Shown: positions 1 through 9,527, counted from the stretch's first letter. The stretch is 64,000 bases of DNA from Succinivibrio faecicola (GCF_019448115.1 NZ_JAGFNY010000001.1:124001-188000); one strand, 5' to 3'. The notes: generated by a model from the sequence alone, not told the origin. A program made the numbers and translations.

Positions 1-218
1 TTTACCTTGATTGACTTGCCGTCTAAGTTTAATTCTACACCAGTGTAGAACTCTTCCTTTAATGCAGCTGTGATAACTTTCTTCTCATCTAAAGTTACTG
101 AAACAGCTTCTTTGCCCTGGCCGATAACGATAGCTGGGGTCTTGAACTCACGACGTAGGCGGCGGCTCGCACCTCTTCCCATGTCAGTACGTGAAGTAGC
201 ATCTAAAACAATTGCCAT
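1..218 (-). CDS. rplY: 50S ribosomal protein L25, 3' part outside window
   Basis: The minus-strand reading frame starts at 218 and runs off the left edge, so only about 72 N-terminal residues are seen. The residues include DMGRGASRRLRREFKTPAIV and LKEEFYTGVELNLDGKSIKV, which match the 5S rRNA-binding L25 family (GKGASRRLR and EFYSEV in E. coli). L25 binds 5S rRNA in the large subunit. An in-frame ATG lies at 227, but AGGA is then only two bases away, whereas 218 has AGGA about nine bases upstream, so 218 is preferred. The 242 bases to the divergent deaminase gene hold the promoters of both genes. Confidence 0.9.
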   Translation of the reverse strand, partial: MAIVLDATSRTDMGRGASRRLRREFKTPAIVIGQGKEAVSVTLDEKKVITAALKEEFYTGVELNLDGKSIKV

Positions 219-460
219 TTTCAACATTTCCTAAAATTGGTTAAACAAAATATATACTGTGCAATGCGACCATAAACACAGACTGCAATATTATACAGAT
301 AAAATAATAATTTTCAAGCATTTAAAACAATCGCTGCGATCTTATTATATTTAAAGAGATTTTTTATCTGACTGTTTTAATTTTGTGAGTTGCAATAAAT
401 GTGAATAACATGATTTACTATATAATCCACGCAGTATCAGTTTAATATAAGAGATAAAAC

Positions 461-973
461 ATGACACAGTACATAAGACCATCAAAAGATCAGTCATTCA
501 TGGAAATTGCTGTTGCTGTTTCCATGAGATCAACATGCCTTAGAAGAAGATATGGCGCTGTTATCGTATCAAAGGACGGAAGAATCGTATCTACAGGTTA
601 CAACGGAGCTCCAAGAAACAGAGCTAACTGCGTTGACTTAAAAGAATGCCTTCGTGAAAAATGCAAGATTAAGCCAGGCACTCACTATGAGCTTTGCAGA
701 GCTGTTCATGCTGAGGCAAACGCTATTGTTAACGGCAATCCTTTAGATGTTGTCGGCGCAACCTTGTATCTTGCTGGTACTGATGCGGCAAGTAACAATG
801 CTACAAAACAGATGAGACCATGCTCAATGTGCCAGAGACTTATTTTAAATGCACAGATTGCACGAGTTGTAATGAGAGATGTTGACGGAAATCTAGTTAG
901 CGAAGATCCGCTGACATGGGATGATGATCTTCCAGAAAAAATTGCAAGAGATATGAATCTTGCAACAGATTAG
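461..973 (+). CDS. deoxycytidylate (dCMP) deaminase family protein
   Basis: This 170-residue zinc-dependent deaminase would convert dCMP to dUMP, feeding dTMP synthesis. The zinc site is visible as H83-A-E85 (ligand and proton shuttle) and P120-C121-S-M-C124. The NGAPRNRANC stretch and the cysteine-rich segment C57-C63-C68 resemble ComEB/dCMP deaminases rather than cytidine deaminases or tRNA adenosine deaminases. AAGAG lies just upstream of the ATG. The gene is transcribed alone, away from rplY, and is followed by a long perfect hairpin. Substrate is inferred from the family; another deoxynucleotide is possible. Confidence 0.85.
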   Translation: MTQYIRPSKDQSFMEIAVAVSMRSTCLRRRYGAVIVSKDGRIVSTGYNGAPRNRANCVDLKECLREKCKIKPGTHYELCRAVHAEANAIVNGNPLDVVGATLYLAGTDAASNNATKQMRPCSMCQRLILNAQIARVVMRDVDGNLVSEDPLTWDDDLPEKIARDMNLATD

Positions 974-987
974 CATTTATATTTGAT

Positions 988-1015
988 ATGTATGCATCAG
1001 CACTGATGCATACAT
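988..1015. terminator. bidirectional hairpin between convergent genes
   Basis: ATGTATGCATCAG (988-1000) and CTGATGCATACAT (1003-1015) are perfect 13-bp inverted repeats around CA. They sit between the convergent dCMP deaminase and aldo/keto reductase genes. There is no strong T-tract, so terminator function is likely but not certain. Confidence 0.6.
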
Positions 1016-1031
1016 AAATTTCAAAATCTTT

Positions 1032-1901
1032 TTAAATTTCTTCTAGGAATTTTGGATAAAGATAATCTGCTCTTTCATCAATTCTTGAAGGGTCATAGTT
1101 TCTTCTGTCATTACAGTTCATATCAGATATTGTTTCCATATCAGATGTTGTAATATCAAAAAAATAAAGATCAGAGTTTTGAACAATCTTGTCTTCGCTG
1201 ACAGCTTTTGGTATTGCAACAATTCCTCTTTGAATGCACCATCTTAAAAGGATCTGACTTGAGGTTGCCTTATAATAATCACGCATGCCAATAAGTCTTG
1301 GATCATCAAGAATAAGTCTTCCTTCTGCACCTAAAGGAGAATATGCCTCCATAGTAATTTTATTTCTTCGACAGAAATTTATTAGATCTTTTTCTGTATT
1401 TAAAGGATGAATTTCAGTCTGATTAACCTGTGGTGGCAGTTCATAACCAAGATCTAAAATTTTCTGAACCTGCTCTATATTGAAGTTACAAACACCAATT
1501 GCTCTGCAAAGACCTTCCTGCTGCAACTTTACAAGCTCTTCATACACCTTTTCAAAACCTTTTTTAGGCCAGTGAATAAGGTATAGATCAGCATATTCAA
1601 GTTTAAGTCGCTTTAAGGAATCTAAAAGGCCTGCTCTTGGATTATCAAAGTCTGTAACCCAAAGCTTTGTAGTTACAAAAAGATCATCTCTTGTAATACC
1701 TGAATCTCTAAGTGCTCTGCCAATTGTCTTTTCGTTATTATAGATTTTGGCTGTATCAATAAGTCTATAGCCATTATCTAAGGCACATCGAACTGCATTA
1801 TAGGTTTCATCACCAGATTTCATTCTATAGGCACGAAGACCTAAAAGTGGCATTTTTACATCATTGTTTAAGGTAACAGTAGATTTGATACTAAGTTCCA
1901 T
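1032..1901 (-). CDS. aldo/keto reductase
   Basis: This is a 289-residue NAD(P)H-dependent oxidoreductase with an (alpha/beta)8 barrel. The catalytic tetrad is visible as D49 (LIDTA), Y54 (KIYNNE), K79 (VTTKLW) and H110 (LIHWP). The GVCNFN and PQVNQTEIHP motifs of the 2,5-diketo-D-gluconate reductase/AKR5-like group are also present. The ATG overlaps the dusA stop (TGATG), with AGAGGG just upstream inside dusA, so the two genes are cotranscribed and probably translationally coupled. Physiological substrate cannot be told from sequence; aldehydes or keto sugars are typical. Confidence 0.88.
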   Translation of the reverse strand: MELSIKSTVTLNNDVKMPLLGLRAYRMKSGDETYNAVRCALDNGYRLIDTAKIYNNEKTIGRALRDSGITRDDLFVTTKLWVTDFDNPRAGLLDSLKRLKLEYADLYLIHWPKKGFEKVYEELVKLQQEGLCRAIGVCNFNIEQVQKILDLGYELPPQVNQTEIHPLNTEKDLINFCRRNKITMEAYSPLGAEGRLILDDPRLIGMRDYYKATSSQILLRWCIQRGIVAIPKAVSEDKIVQNSDLYFFDITTSDMETISDMNCNDRRNYDPSRIDERADYLYPKFLEEI

Positions 1902-2884
1902 CAGACCCTCTGCATTTTTTCATAGGCATTTACAAGAACAGATTCATCTGCTCCAAGTTCATGCATATGCAAACTTAAATAGTTTCTAAAATGTCTTGCA
2001 CCTTTACATCCGTTAAAAAGATTAATGGTATGAATACCAAGATGGTGAAGACGATTTCCATCCTTTACAAAATCATGAGCCATTTTTATTACACTGTCAA
2101 ATACCTGCTCTCGAGAAAGTATTGCTGATCCATCATTGTAAATCATGGAATCTACAGATGCTAAAAGATATGGATTATCGATTATTGCCCTTCCAAGCAT
2201 AACGCCGTCAACGTAATTTAGGTGCTCTTTGCAATCATCAATATTTAGTATTCCACCATTAATTGTAATGCTAAGATCAGAAAATTCCTGTTTTAAATCA
2301 TATACACGCTGATAATCCAAAGGAGGAACTGTTCTGTTCTCCTTTGGAGACAGGCCGTTAAGCCATGCCTTTCTTGCATGAAGAATAATATGACGAGAGC
2401 CAGTCTTATAAACAGATTCAACAATTTTTCTTGTATATTCAGTTGAATCAAGATCATCAACACCGATTCTTGTCTTGACTGTGACAGGTATAGATACGGC
2501 ATCCTGCATTGCCTTTAAACAGTCTGTGATAACATCTGGTGTTTTCATTAAAATAGCACCAAAAGATCCCTGCTGTACCTTATCTGATGGACATCCTGCA
2601 TTTAGATTTATAGCACTGTAGCCAAATTTTTCACCGATTTTACAGGCTTTAGCAAGAGTTTTGGGATCAGAGCCACCTAACTGAAGTGTGCATGGATTTT
2701 CACTCTCATCATGCTCTATTAAATATTCCTTGTTGTGCACTAAAGCTGCAGCTGCAATCATTTCTGTATACAGCATAGCCTTTTTTGTCATAAGTCTTGC
2801 AAACTTTCTGAAAGTTCTGTTTGTAACATCAATCATTGGTGCTACAGAGAATCTGTCAGCATCTGTAAACTGGTATTTGTTCAT
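1901..2884 (-). CDS. dusA: tRNA-dihydrouridine(20/20a) synthase DusA
   Basis: This flavoenzyme reduces uridine in the tRNA D-loop. RFSVAPM, LYTEM, LQLGGSDP, the catalytic cysteine C98 in NAGCPSDKVQ, TVKTRIG and HARKAWLNGLSPKENR match DusA closely; the last motif separates DusA from DusB and DusC. The frame stays open upstream to 3061, but that part overlaps the neighbouring gene, so the ATG at 2884 (MNKYQF, 327 residues) is the likely start. It begins only 16 bases after a terminator hairpin, so expression may depend on readthrough or on its own promoter. It overlaps the aldo/keto reductase downstream by one base. Confidence 0.93.
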   Translation of the reverse strand: MNKYQFTDADRFSVAPMIDVTNRTFRKFARLMTKKAMLYTEMIAAAALVHNKEYLIEHDESENPCTLQLGGSDPKTLAKACKIGEKFGYSAINLNAGCPSDKVQQGSFGAILMKTPDVITDCLKAMQDAVSIPVTVKTRIGVDDLDSTEYTRKIVESVYKTGSRHIILHARKAWLNGLSPKENRTVPPLDYQRVYDLKQEFSDLSITINGGILNIDDCKEHLNYVDGVMLGRAIIDNPYLLASVDSMIYNDGSAILSREQVFDSVIKMAHDFVKDGNRLHHLGIHTINLFNGCKGARHFRNYLSLHMHELGADESVLVNAYEKMQRV

Positions 2885-2899
2885 ATTTATCCATATAAA

Positions 2900-2921
2900 A
2901 AGGCGGGCAAAAGCCCGCCTT
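2900..2921 (-). terminator. hairpin between SHMT-like gene and dusA
   Basis: A perfect 9-bp stem, AAGGCGGGC/GCCCGCCTT with an AAAA/TTTT loop, is followed on the minus strand by TTTTATATGG. It is a typical intrinsic terminator 16 bases after the SHMT-like stop. It also ends 16 bases before the dusA start, so it could act as an attenuator. Confidence 0.8.
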
Positions 2922-2936
2922 GACTTATAAAAATTA

Positions 2937-4187
2937 CTAGTCTTCGAGCTCACCTGATATAAGTTTTGCCACGCTCTGATCAAAGTATTTCTTTTCAAGT
3001 GCAGGCAGTGTTGATGTATAGCCTGATACTTTTGATAAAAGAGCCTTTCCATTCTCATCATCAGGTTTTGATAGGAACTGACCTATCAGCATACCAAGTT
3101 TCTCCATCTGAGATGCCTTGATACCACGTGTAGTAGCAGGCAAAGATGAGAATCTTACAGCATCGTACTTGATATTAGGATTATCAGTTAAAACCTGAGC
3201 AATTCTAACATGAATACCAAGATCAGCCAAAAGCTCCTGCGCACCTCTGGCTGAAATTGCACAGTTTCTTGTATCAATCATAACAAGATGTGACTGCGTT
3301 TTTGAACCGATAATCTTCATGCCACCTGCTTCAAGTCCCTTTGCAAGTGCCTTTGCATTTTCAAGAACATCCATACAGTAGTTTTTAAAACCTTCTGTCT
3401 TCATTTCATGTAATCTTGCAGCAAGAGATGATAACTGAGGTGATAATAAACCTGTATGACCTAACAGATTTTCAGTTCTCTGAATAACACCGGATAATTC
3501 CTTCTTACAGAGAATTACAGCACTTTGAGGTCCCTGCATAGCACCGTGAGTTGAGAAAGTCACGATATCAGCATATTTCATTGGATTGTCAATTACACCT
3601 GCTGCAGTTAATGATGCAGTCTGAGACAGGTCACACCATAAAAGAGCACCAACTTCCTTTGCAATCTTTGAAAAGCGTAAAAAGTCTATTGGTAGTGAAT
3701 AGTTTACAGGTGAAATAATGATAAGCTTAGGTCTGTTCTCTAATGCAAGCTTCTCAACATGATCCATGTTAAGTTCCTGAGTTTCAGGATCGATACCGAA
3801 GTTTACAAATCTGAATGCAAGATTCTCGGTATTGCAATGCTCTTTCTTTCTAAGATCCAATGACATGATAACATCACCTCTGGATGTTAATGCATTGAAT
3901 ACCACTCTTGATGCAGCCTCAATAGTAACAGTCTTAACAGAAGCAAAAGGAGCTTCAAAAACCTCACACAGTCTTTTAACTGTGAGAGCCTCTAATGAAT
4001 CAACCTTGCCAAGTGTCAGTGTGTTGACAGAATTTACAAGGATACTTCCCATGATGGATGCACAAATTGGTGAAGTTGAGTTCTCATCAGGAATAAATGA
4101 GATGCTTCCATGCTGGCGCTCAATTTCTTTTACAAAATATGCATACAGATCCTTGTCAAAATTCTTAATAACGCCAAGTGAATTCAT
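2937..4187 (-). CDS. serine hydroxymethyltransferase-like protein lacking the PLP lysine
   Basis: The 416 residues follow the serine hydroxymethyltransferase fold throughout. LIIISPVNYSLPIDFLRF, WCDLSQTASLTAAGV and VRFSSLPATTRG align with the SHMT segments around its cofactor and carboxylate sites. The segment that should read THK, with the Schiff-base lysine, reads T213-H214-G215. The histidine of DMAHVAG is Q189, while D186 and the substrate-carboxylate arginine (R345) remain. A normal PLP-lysine enzyme is therefore unlikely. Function is unknown: a cofactor-binding regulator or a structural paralog are options. The reading frame is intact with a strong AAGGAG site. It lies 40 bases after the SLC13 transporter gene on the same strand. 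Confidence 0.75.
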   Translation of the reverse strand: MNSLGVIKNFDKDLYAYFVKEIERQHGSISFIPDENSTSPICASIMGSILVNSVNTLTLGKVDSLEALTVKRLCEVFEAPFASVKTVTIEAASRVVFNALTSRGDVIMSLDLRKKEHCNTENLAFRFVNFGIDPETQELNMDHVEKLALENRPKLIIISPVNYSLPIDFLRFSKIAKEVGALLWCDLSQTASLTAAGVIDNPMKYADIVTFSTHGAMQGPQSAVILCKKELSGVIQRTENLLGHTGLLSPQLSSLAARLHEMKTEGFKNYCMDVLENAKALAKGLEAGGMKIIGSKTQSHLVMIDTRNCAISARGAQELLADLGIHVRIAQVLTDNPNIKYDAVRFSSLPATTRGIKASQMEKLGMLIGQFLSKPDDENGKALLSKVSGYTSTLPALEKKYFDQSVAKLISGELED

Positions 4188-4227
4188 AATAAACTCCTTT
4201 TCTCTTTTTTATTTATTGTTATAAAAC

Positions 4228-5493
4228 CTATATCTTAATAAAAGGCCATGCTACAGGTATTATCAGCATACACAGGATAAGACTGATTACAATTAGTGGA
4301 AGACCAACTTTTAGATAGTCTTTAAAATGCATACCTGATGGACTTAGAATCAGGGTATTGCAAGGTGTTGCAATTGGAGTTGCAAATGAACATGATGCAC
4401 CAATTGCACAGGTAATCAAAACGCCATAAGGTGATACGCCAAGCTTGTTTGCAATACTCATTGCAATAGGAATTAATAGTGCTGCTGTAGCGGTATTTGG
4501 CATAAACTGTGTTAATGAGCATGAAATCAAGAATAAAGCTGCAATGATGCTTATATCAGATGGGTGCTCACCTACAACTGAAACTACTGTATTTGCAATT
4601 AGCTCACCTGCACCTGTCTTCTGCATTGCTGTTGCGACCGGCAGCATACCTGCAAACAAGAAGATGGTAACCCAGTCAATACCCTTGTAGGCCTGCTTTT
4701 CAGAAATACAGCCTGTAACTACGCACAATAAAGCTGCAATAAGACTTACCATAGCAGGAGAAAGACCAGGGATTCCAACAATAAGACCTAAAATTACGAA
4801 AATCAGGATACAGACAGCTAAAATTCTCTGACGTCTTGAACCTACAACGCCCTTTGACTGCATGATAATGCCGCCGTCAGCAGACTTTTGTGGCAGGATC
4901 CTTCTTCCTACAAAGTACATAAAAGCAACAGCACTAAGACAGATAGGAAGACCTATATATGAGAATTCAAAAAAGCCGTATGACTCATAGCCATTGGCAG
5001 TGATTTCGGCAACAGCCAACATATTAGGAGGAGTACCTACCATTGTAAGCATACAGCCGACATTTGCAGATACAGCAAGTGCCATAAGAATAGGAGCTGA
5101 TGGAATCTTTGCACTTACACATACACCTATTACCATAGGCATAAGGCATGCTACAGTACCTGTATTAGATGCAAATGCAGACATAACGATAGTAAGAGTC
5201 ATCAAGGACAGAATTAAAGGCCCCTGATTGGTACCAACATTTCTTACAACAAAATTACCAATTGACTGGGCAAGACCAGAATCGAGCATAGCGGCACCAA
5301 CAACGAACATACCGCCAAATAAAATTACGTTTGAATTTGAAAAACCGGAAAAACACTCCTGAGGAGTTAAAATGCCCAAAAGTCCTAAGGAAACAGAAGC
5401 CATAAGTGCTGATACCGCAATAGGTATATATTCGGTAACAAAAAGAAAAGCTACTGTAGCTAGTACCAGTAATGTAATAACAGCTGAATCCAC
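4228..5493 (-). CDS. SLC13/DASS-family anion permease
   Basis: This 421-residue polytopic inner-membrane protein resembles the divalent anion:Na+ symporter superfamily. The two diagnostic repeats SNTGT and PNTAT lie in related membrane hairpins, and GGMFVVGAAM and GTPPN are also typical. Substrates in this family include dicarboxylates, citrate and sulfate. Given the class I fumarase elsewhere in the window, a C4-dicarboxylate is plausible but unproven. It is the first gene of a minus-strand run ending with the aldo/keto reductase. The 282-base gap to the divergent mepM-like gene holds the promoters. Confidence 0.82.
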   Translation of the reverse strand: MDSAVITLLVLATVAFLFVTEYIPIAVSALMASVSLGLLGILTPQECFSGFSNSNVILFGGMFVVGAAMLDSGLAQSIGNFVVRNVGTNQGPLILSLMTLTIVMSAFASNTGTVACLMPMVIGVCVSAKIPSAPILMALAVSANVGCMLTMVGTPPNMLAVAEITANGYESYGFFEFSYIGLPICLSAVAFMYFVGRRILPQKSADGGIIMQSKGVVGSRRQRILAVCILIFVILGLIVGIPGLSPAMVSLIAALLCVVTGCISEKQAYKGIDWVTIFLFAGMLPVATAMQKTGAGELIANTVVSVVGEHPSDISIIAALFLISCSLTQFMPNTATAALLIPIAMSIANKLGVSPYGVLITCAIGASCSFATPIATPCNTLILSPSGMHFKDYLKVGLPLIVISLILCMLIIPVAWPFIKI

Positions 5494-5775
5494 TAACTGC
5501 TCCTTATCCTTTTAACCATAATTTTTTACTAAGTCTTATCTAATTTTATCCAATCACTGTGCATATTCTGTGAGTTTGAGCAAAGGATTTAATTCTAACT
5601 ATCTGTTTTTCAACTATTTGTTAAGTATTTCAAACTTTAAATGATTATCTTTACCGATAAGAAAACATATGACAGAGTTTTTTTTGTGACAAACAATGCA
5701 TTTTGCAACCTTACAGAATTTAGACAATTGAGTTAAAAGGACAAATTTTGTTGTATATGGTAGAATAGAAAAATC

Positions 5776-7656
5776 ATGATAAACATAAAAGTGACCACCA
5801 ATACAAAAAAAGAAGACTATATTGCAATTGAGAGGGAAACCGGTGCCATTGCTCTACCAAGTAAGCACCTGTTCGGTATATTCTCAGTTGGCATAATTTC
5901 CGTTTTTCTTGCACTGCCTTTTGGTCAACTTATTCCTACAGATTCTTCCCCTTTTACCGCCTATTCAACAGGAAAGAAAGAAAAAAATCAGGTCCTAGAG
6001 CTGCAGTATCTGAAAAATGATGAAGCACTTGCAGAAAAGAATATTGTTATCTCTGAGGCTGCAGGATCAGAGGAAAACTATGATGATGAAATTGCAACAG
6101 AAGTTCTTATTGCAGATAAGAGTGATGACAATGTTGTAATCAAAGATTCATCTGTGGATGGAGAAAAAGTTGCTCAGCCTCTAAGAGACAGATTTACAGC
6201 AAAATCTGAACAGGCTATTGCAGATGAAGCAAAGGCACAGTCTAAGGAATTTATCGAAAATGTTTTAACACCTGAGAAGATCAGTGCCCAGAAGAAAAGA
6301 GGAAACTGGTATGAACAGACTGTCAGAAGAGGCGACTCTCTTTACAAGATCTTCTCTTATCTTAATCTGTCAAAGGAAGATTATAAGAAAATCACCTTTG
6401 CCGGCAGAAAAGAAAATCTTTCATTAACAATCGGTGACAAGCTTCAGTTCCTTATTGACAAGGATAATACTCTGCTTGAGATTTTCATTCCTGTTGAGAA
6501 CCAAAAACAGCTTCATTTTGTAAGGGATTCTGAGACAAACAAAGATCATTTTACAATGGTGAAAATTGACAGACTCTCAGAACAGCAGGATACTCTGATT
6601 GCAAATGATATCAAAGATGCCTCAGATATGCCGTCTGTTGCACTTGCAAAAACCAAGGCACTTGAAGAGCAGGCTGCAAAACTAGAAAAAGAACAGATGG
6701 AAAAACAGCGTTTAGCTCTTCTTGAAAAGGAAAAGGCAAGAAAAGAACTTCAGATCCAGAAGCAGAAGGAAGCTTTAGAAAGAAAAGAGTTAGCTTTAGC
6801 TAAAAAGCGCGAACAGCAACATCAGAAGCTTCTTTTAACAACAAACAGACCACGTCTGTTAATTGCTACAATCAACAAGAATGAGAACTTTGACAGAGCT
6901 GCAAAGAGAGTTGGTCTTACAAATTCTGAGATCCGTTCTATAAAGAACCAGTATCACGGAAAACTTAATGTAAGAAAATTAAGAGCCGGCGATAATTTCA
7001 GGGTTCTTTTCAACGGTATCGGTAACAAGTCAACAATGACCGCTATCGTTATTGATTCAAGAGAATATGGTGTTATTCCGCTCTACCGTCATCCTCAAAA
7101 TCATATTTTCTATCAGGAGAATGAATACAATCCAACCTCAGGTGTATTCAGACGTTTCCCAATTATGGGTCAGGTTAAGGTAAGCTCACCTTTCAATCTG
7201 AACAGATTCCATCCTGTAAAGAAGGTAATAAGACCTCACTACGGTGTTGACTTCAAACTGTCTATCGGTACACCAATCTATGCTCCTGCTGATGGTGTTG
7301 TAACATATGCAAGCTATATGAGAGGCGGTGGCTATACAGTCAAGATTACACACAAGGGTGGTTACTCTACTGTTTATATGCATTTATCAAAGTTTGACGT
7401 CAAGAAAGGCGATGAGGTACATATAGGTCAGATGATTGCAAAATCTGGCAACACAGGTATCTCAACAGGACCACATCTGCATTATGAGGTTCATGTAAAC
7501 GGGCGTGTGGTTGATCCTCTAAAGGTAGATCTTCCATCAGGTACTCCTGCTATGGCAAGACGTTTAAAGGATTCATTTAACAATACTGTATTTATTCTGA
7601 AAACAGAACTGTACAAAAAAGAACTTGCAGAACATACAGAAGAACTTGCAAACTGA
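5776..7656 (+). CDS. mepM: M23 murein DD-endopeptidase, MepM type
   Basis: This 626-residue inner-membrane-anchored cell-wall hydrolase would cut peptidoglycan cross-links during growth. It has one membrane segment (about 31-50), an OapA/LysM-like domain (about 176-275), a lysine/glutamate/glutamine-rich coiled coil (about 289-355) and a C-terminal LytM domain. The zinc residues are visible as H488 and D492 (HYGVD), H536 (YMHL) and H569, with H567 beside it (HLHYE). It is longer than E. coli MepM (440 residues), mainly because of the acidic linker and the coiled coil. It is followed 17 bases later by an M20-like gene on the same strand, suggesting cotranscription. Confidence 0.9.
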   Translation: MINIKVTTNTKKEDYIAIERETGAIALPSKHLFGIFSVGIISVFLALPFGQLIPTDSSPFTAYSTGKKEKNQVLELQYLKNDEALAEKNIVISEAAGSEENYDDEIATEVLIADKSDDNVVIKDSSVDGEKVAQPLRDRFTAKSEQAIADEAKAQSKEFIENVLTPEKISAQKKRGNWYEQTVRRGDSLYKIFSYLNLSKEDYKKITFAGRKENLSLTIGDKLQFLIDKDNTLLEIFIPVENQKQLHFVRDSETNKDHFTMVKIDRLSEQQDTLIANDIKDASDMPSVALAKTKALEEQAAKLEKEQMEKQRLALLEKEKARKELQIQKQKEALERKELALAKKREQQHQKLLLTTNRPRLLIATINKNENFDRAAKRVGLTNSEIRSIKNQYHGKLNVRKLRAGDNFRVLFNGIGNKSTMTAIVIDSREYGVIPLYRHPQNHIFYQENEYNPTSGVFRRFPIMGQVKVSSPFNLNRFHPVKKVIRPHYGVDFKLSIGTPIYAPADGVVTYASYMRGGGYTVKITHKGGYSTVYMHLSKFDVKKGDEVHIGQMIAKSGNTGISTGPHLHYEVHVNGRVVDPLKVDLPSGTPAMARRLKDSFNNTVFILKTELYKKELAEHTEELAN

Positions 7657-7673
7657 CAAAATAAGGAATAACT

Positions 7674-9527
7674 GTGCTTAGCGAAAAGGACTTTACAGAA
7701 GAGGCTCTTGCTGTTTTAAAATGGCTTGTTGCTATTCCATCTATCACCAGAACATCAGGTGATGAAATCATCAATCATACTATCTACAATACCGTAGCAG
7801 AATTTACCTATTTCAAGAATCATCCTGACTATCTTAATTATATTACTCACGATGATCAGAAAAATCACTCCTTTACCGCTTTTGTCAGAAGAGATATTCT
7901 GACAACACAGACTCTTGTTGTAATGTGCAATACTGACACCTCATCAAACGAGGTTTTCGGTACATTAAAATCTTATGCATTTAAATCAGATGAGTTAAAG
8001 GAAAAATTAAAGACACTGCAGCTTAGCGCTGAACAGTTGGCAAAAATCAATGATCCAAACAATATCTACGGTCTTGGAAGTTTTGAAAACAAAGCTCCTA
8101 TCGCAGGTATGCTGATTTTGCTTAAATATTTTACAGAAAGACTATGGGAGCTTCCTGTAAACCTTCTGTTTATCTGCAACAGTGAGTCATTAAACGGTCA
8201 TGAGGGTATAAGAACATGTCTTCCATATATCCATGAACTTATAAATGAGCAGAAAATTGATCTTAGTTTGGCTCTTACATTCAAACCAGAATCAATGTTC
8301 AAAGATTCACAGTCACTGTCTCTTTATACAGCTAACATGGGTAAGGTTGAAGCTGGTTTCTATATCTTTGGTGAAGGTACAGACTCAGAGCAGCCGTTCA
8401 AAGGATTCTCACCTACTCTTGTAGCATCAAAAATCATTGAGCAAATCGAGCTTAATCCAGAGATTACAGCATCATTGTCAAGCAGAGCTATTGCACCTAC
8501 ATTTAACTATTTGCATACCTATAACAACCGCTCTCCAAATACACCTGATGCAGTACATTTAAGTTTCAATTTTCCTTTTATTAACTTGAACCTGCTTGAC
8601 CTTGTTGAGAATTTAAAACAGGTTGCAGCAAATGCAATTGAAAAAACAGCACTCTATACAGAAAACAGAGAAAGACAATTCTGTATCAGCAACGATCTGA
8701 AGATTATCGATGATGCAAGAGAAGCTGAGGTTTTATCATTTAACGATCTCTTCTACAGAGCTTCATTGCATTACAAGGGAAATCTAAAATCCGCTATCGA
8801 AGGCCTGATTCAAAAGTGTGCTAATGAAGATCTGTCTAATCATGACATCATTAAAACAATTATCGAGCGACTCAATGAGCTTGCAAGACTTCCAAGACCG
8901 TCTATTGTAGTTTTCTTTGGTAATGACTTTATTCCTCAGCAGCAGTTAAGACGTTCTAATGCTACTGACAGAGAGCTTTACATTAGAATCAATCATGCAG
9001 TTGAAGATTTTAATAAAACTAGAGACATGCAGATCAATATTGAAAACGAATGTCCTGCTAATGACAACTGTTTTATTAGACCTGTAGGTATTGATGTAGC
9101 ATTAAAGGTATTAAAAGATGAATGCCCTATGCCTATTTCAACATTCTACAATCTATCAGCTCCTGGCATAACCTTCACATATAAAGGTGGTGATCTGTAC
9201 AGAGCTCTTGAGCATGTTGACAAGCGTTTCTTTGGAGATATGCTCTGCTTTATTCATAATCTTATGATTCAGATTGGACCTGACGATGCACAGACCTATC
9301 TTGATAAGACAAAGGATGAGGCATTATCTGCACTCAAGGTTCAGAATACTGATCAAAAATCAAAGACTTCTGATGATCAAAAAGATGAGAATAAGAAAGA
9401 CTCATCAAAGAATGTAAATACTCAAGCACAACAGGCTGCAGAAGAAAAAGCTGATACTTTAGCAAAAACAAAACAAGAAGATCTTAAAAAGGAGAATCAG
9501 AAAAAGGATGATCCTGTAAGAATTTAA
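7674..9527 (+). CDS. M20/RocB-like protein with degenerate metal site
   Basis: The 617 residues resemble the M20 peptidase family, closest in layout to RocB-like members (LVAIPSITRTSGDE near the N-terminus). The family's metal-site motifs are altered: GHxDT reads C85-N86-T-D88-T, SxDxK reads S136-F-E138-N-K140, and the DEE pair reads N169-S170-E171. Normal two-zinc hydrolase activity is therefore doubtful. The last 70 residues are a lysine/glutamate/glutamine-rich tail without predicted fold. The start is GTG, preceded by AAGGAA. It is probably cotranscribed with the M23 endopeptidase gene upstream and is closed by a terminator at 9534. Function unknown. Confidence 0.7.
   Translation: MLSEKDFTEEALAVLKWLVAIPSITRTSGDEIINHTIYNTVAEFTYFKNHPDYLNYITHDDQKNHSFTAFVRRDILTTQTLVVMCNTDTSSNEVFGTLKSYAFKSDELKEKLKTLQLSAEQLAKINDPNNIYGLGSFENKAPIAGMLILLKYFTERLWELPVNLLFICNSESLNGHEGIRTCLPYIHELINEQKIDLSLALTFKPESMFKDSQSLSLYTANMGKVEAGFYIFGEGTDSEQPFKGFSPTLVASKIIEQIELNPEITASLSSRAIAPTFNYLHTYNNRSPNTPDAVHLSFNFPFINLNLLDLVENLKQVAANAIEKTALYTENRERQFCISNDLKIIDDAREAEVLSFNDLFYRASLHYKGNLKSAIEGLIQKCANEDLSNHDIIKTIIERLNELARLPRPSIVVFFGNDFIPQQQLRRSNATDRELYIRINHAVEDFNKTRDMQINIENECPANDNCFIRPVGIDVALKVLKDECPMPISTFYNLSAPGITFTYKGGDLYRALEHVDKRFFGDMLCFIHNLMIQIGPDDAQTYLDKTKDEALSALKVQNTDQKSKTSDDQKDENKKDSSKNVNTQAQQAAEEKADTLAKTKQEDLKKENQKKDDPVRI

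Noticed and set aside
1901-3061. DusA with a 59-residue N-terminal extension
   Set aside because: The extension overlaps the end of the SHMT-like gene and its terminator; the ATG at 2884 matches the family start.
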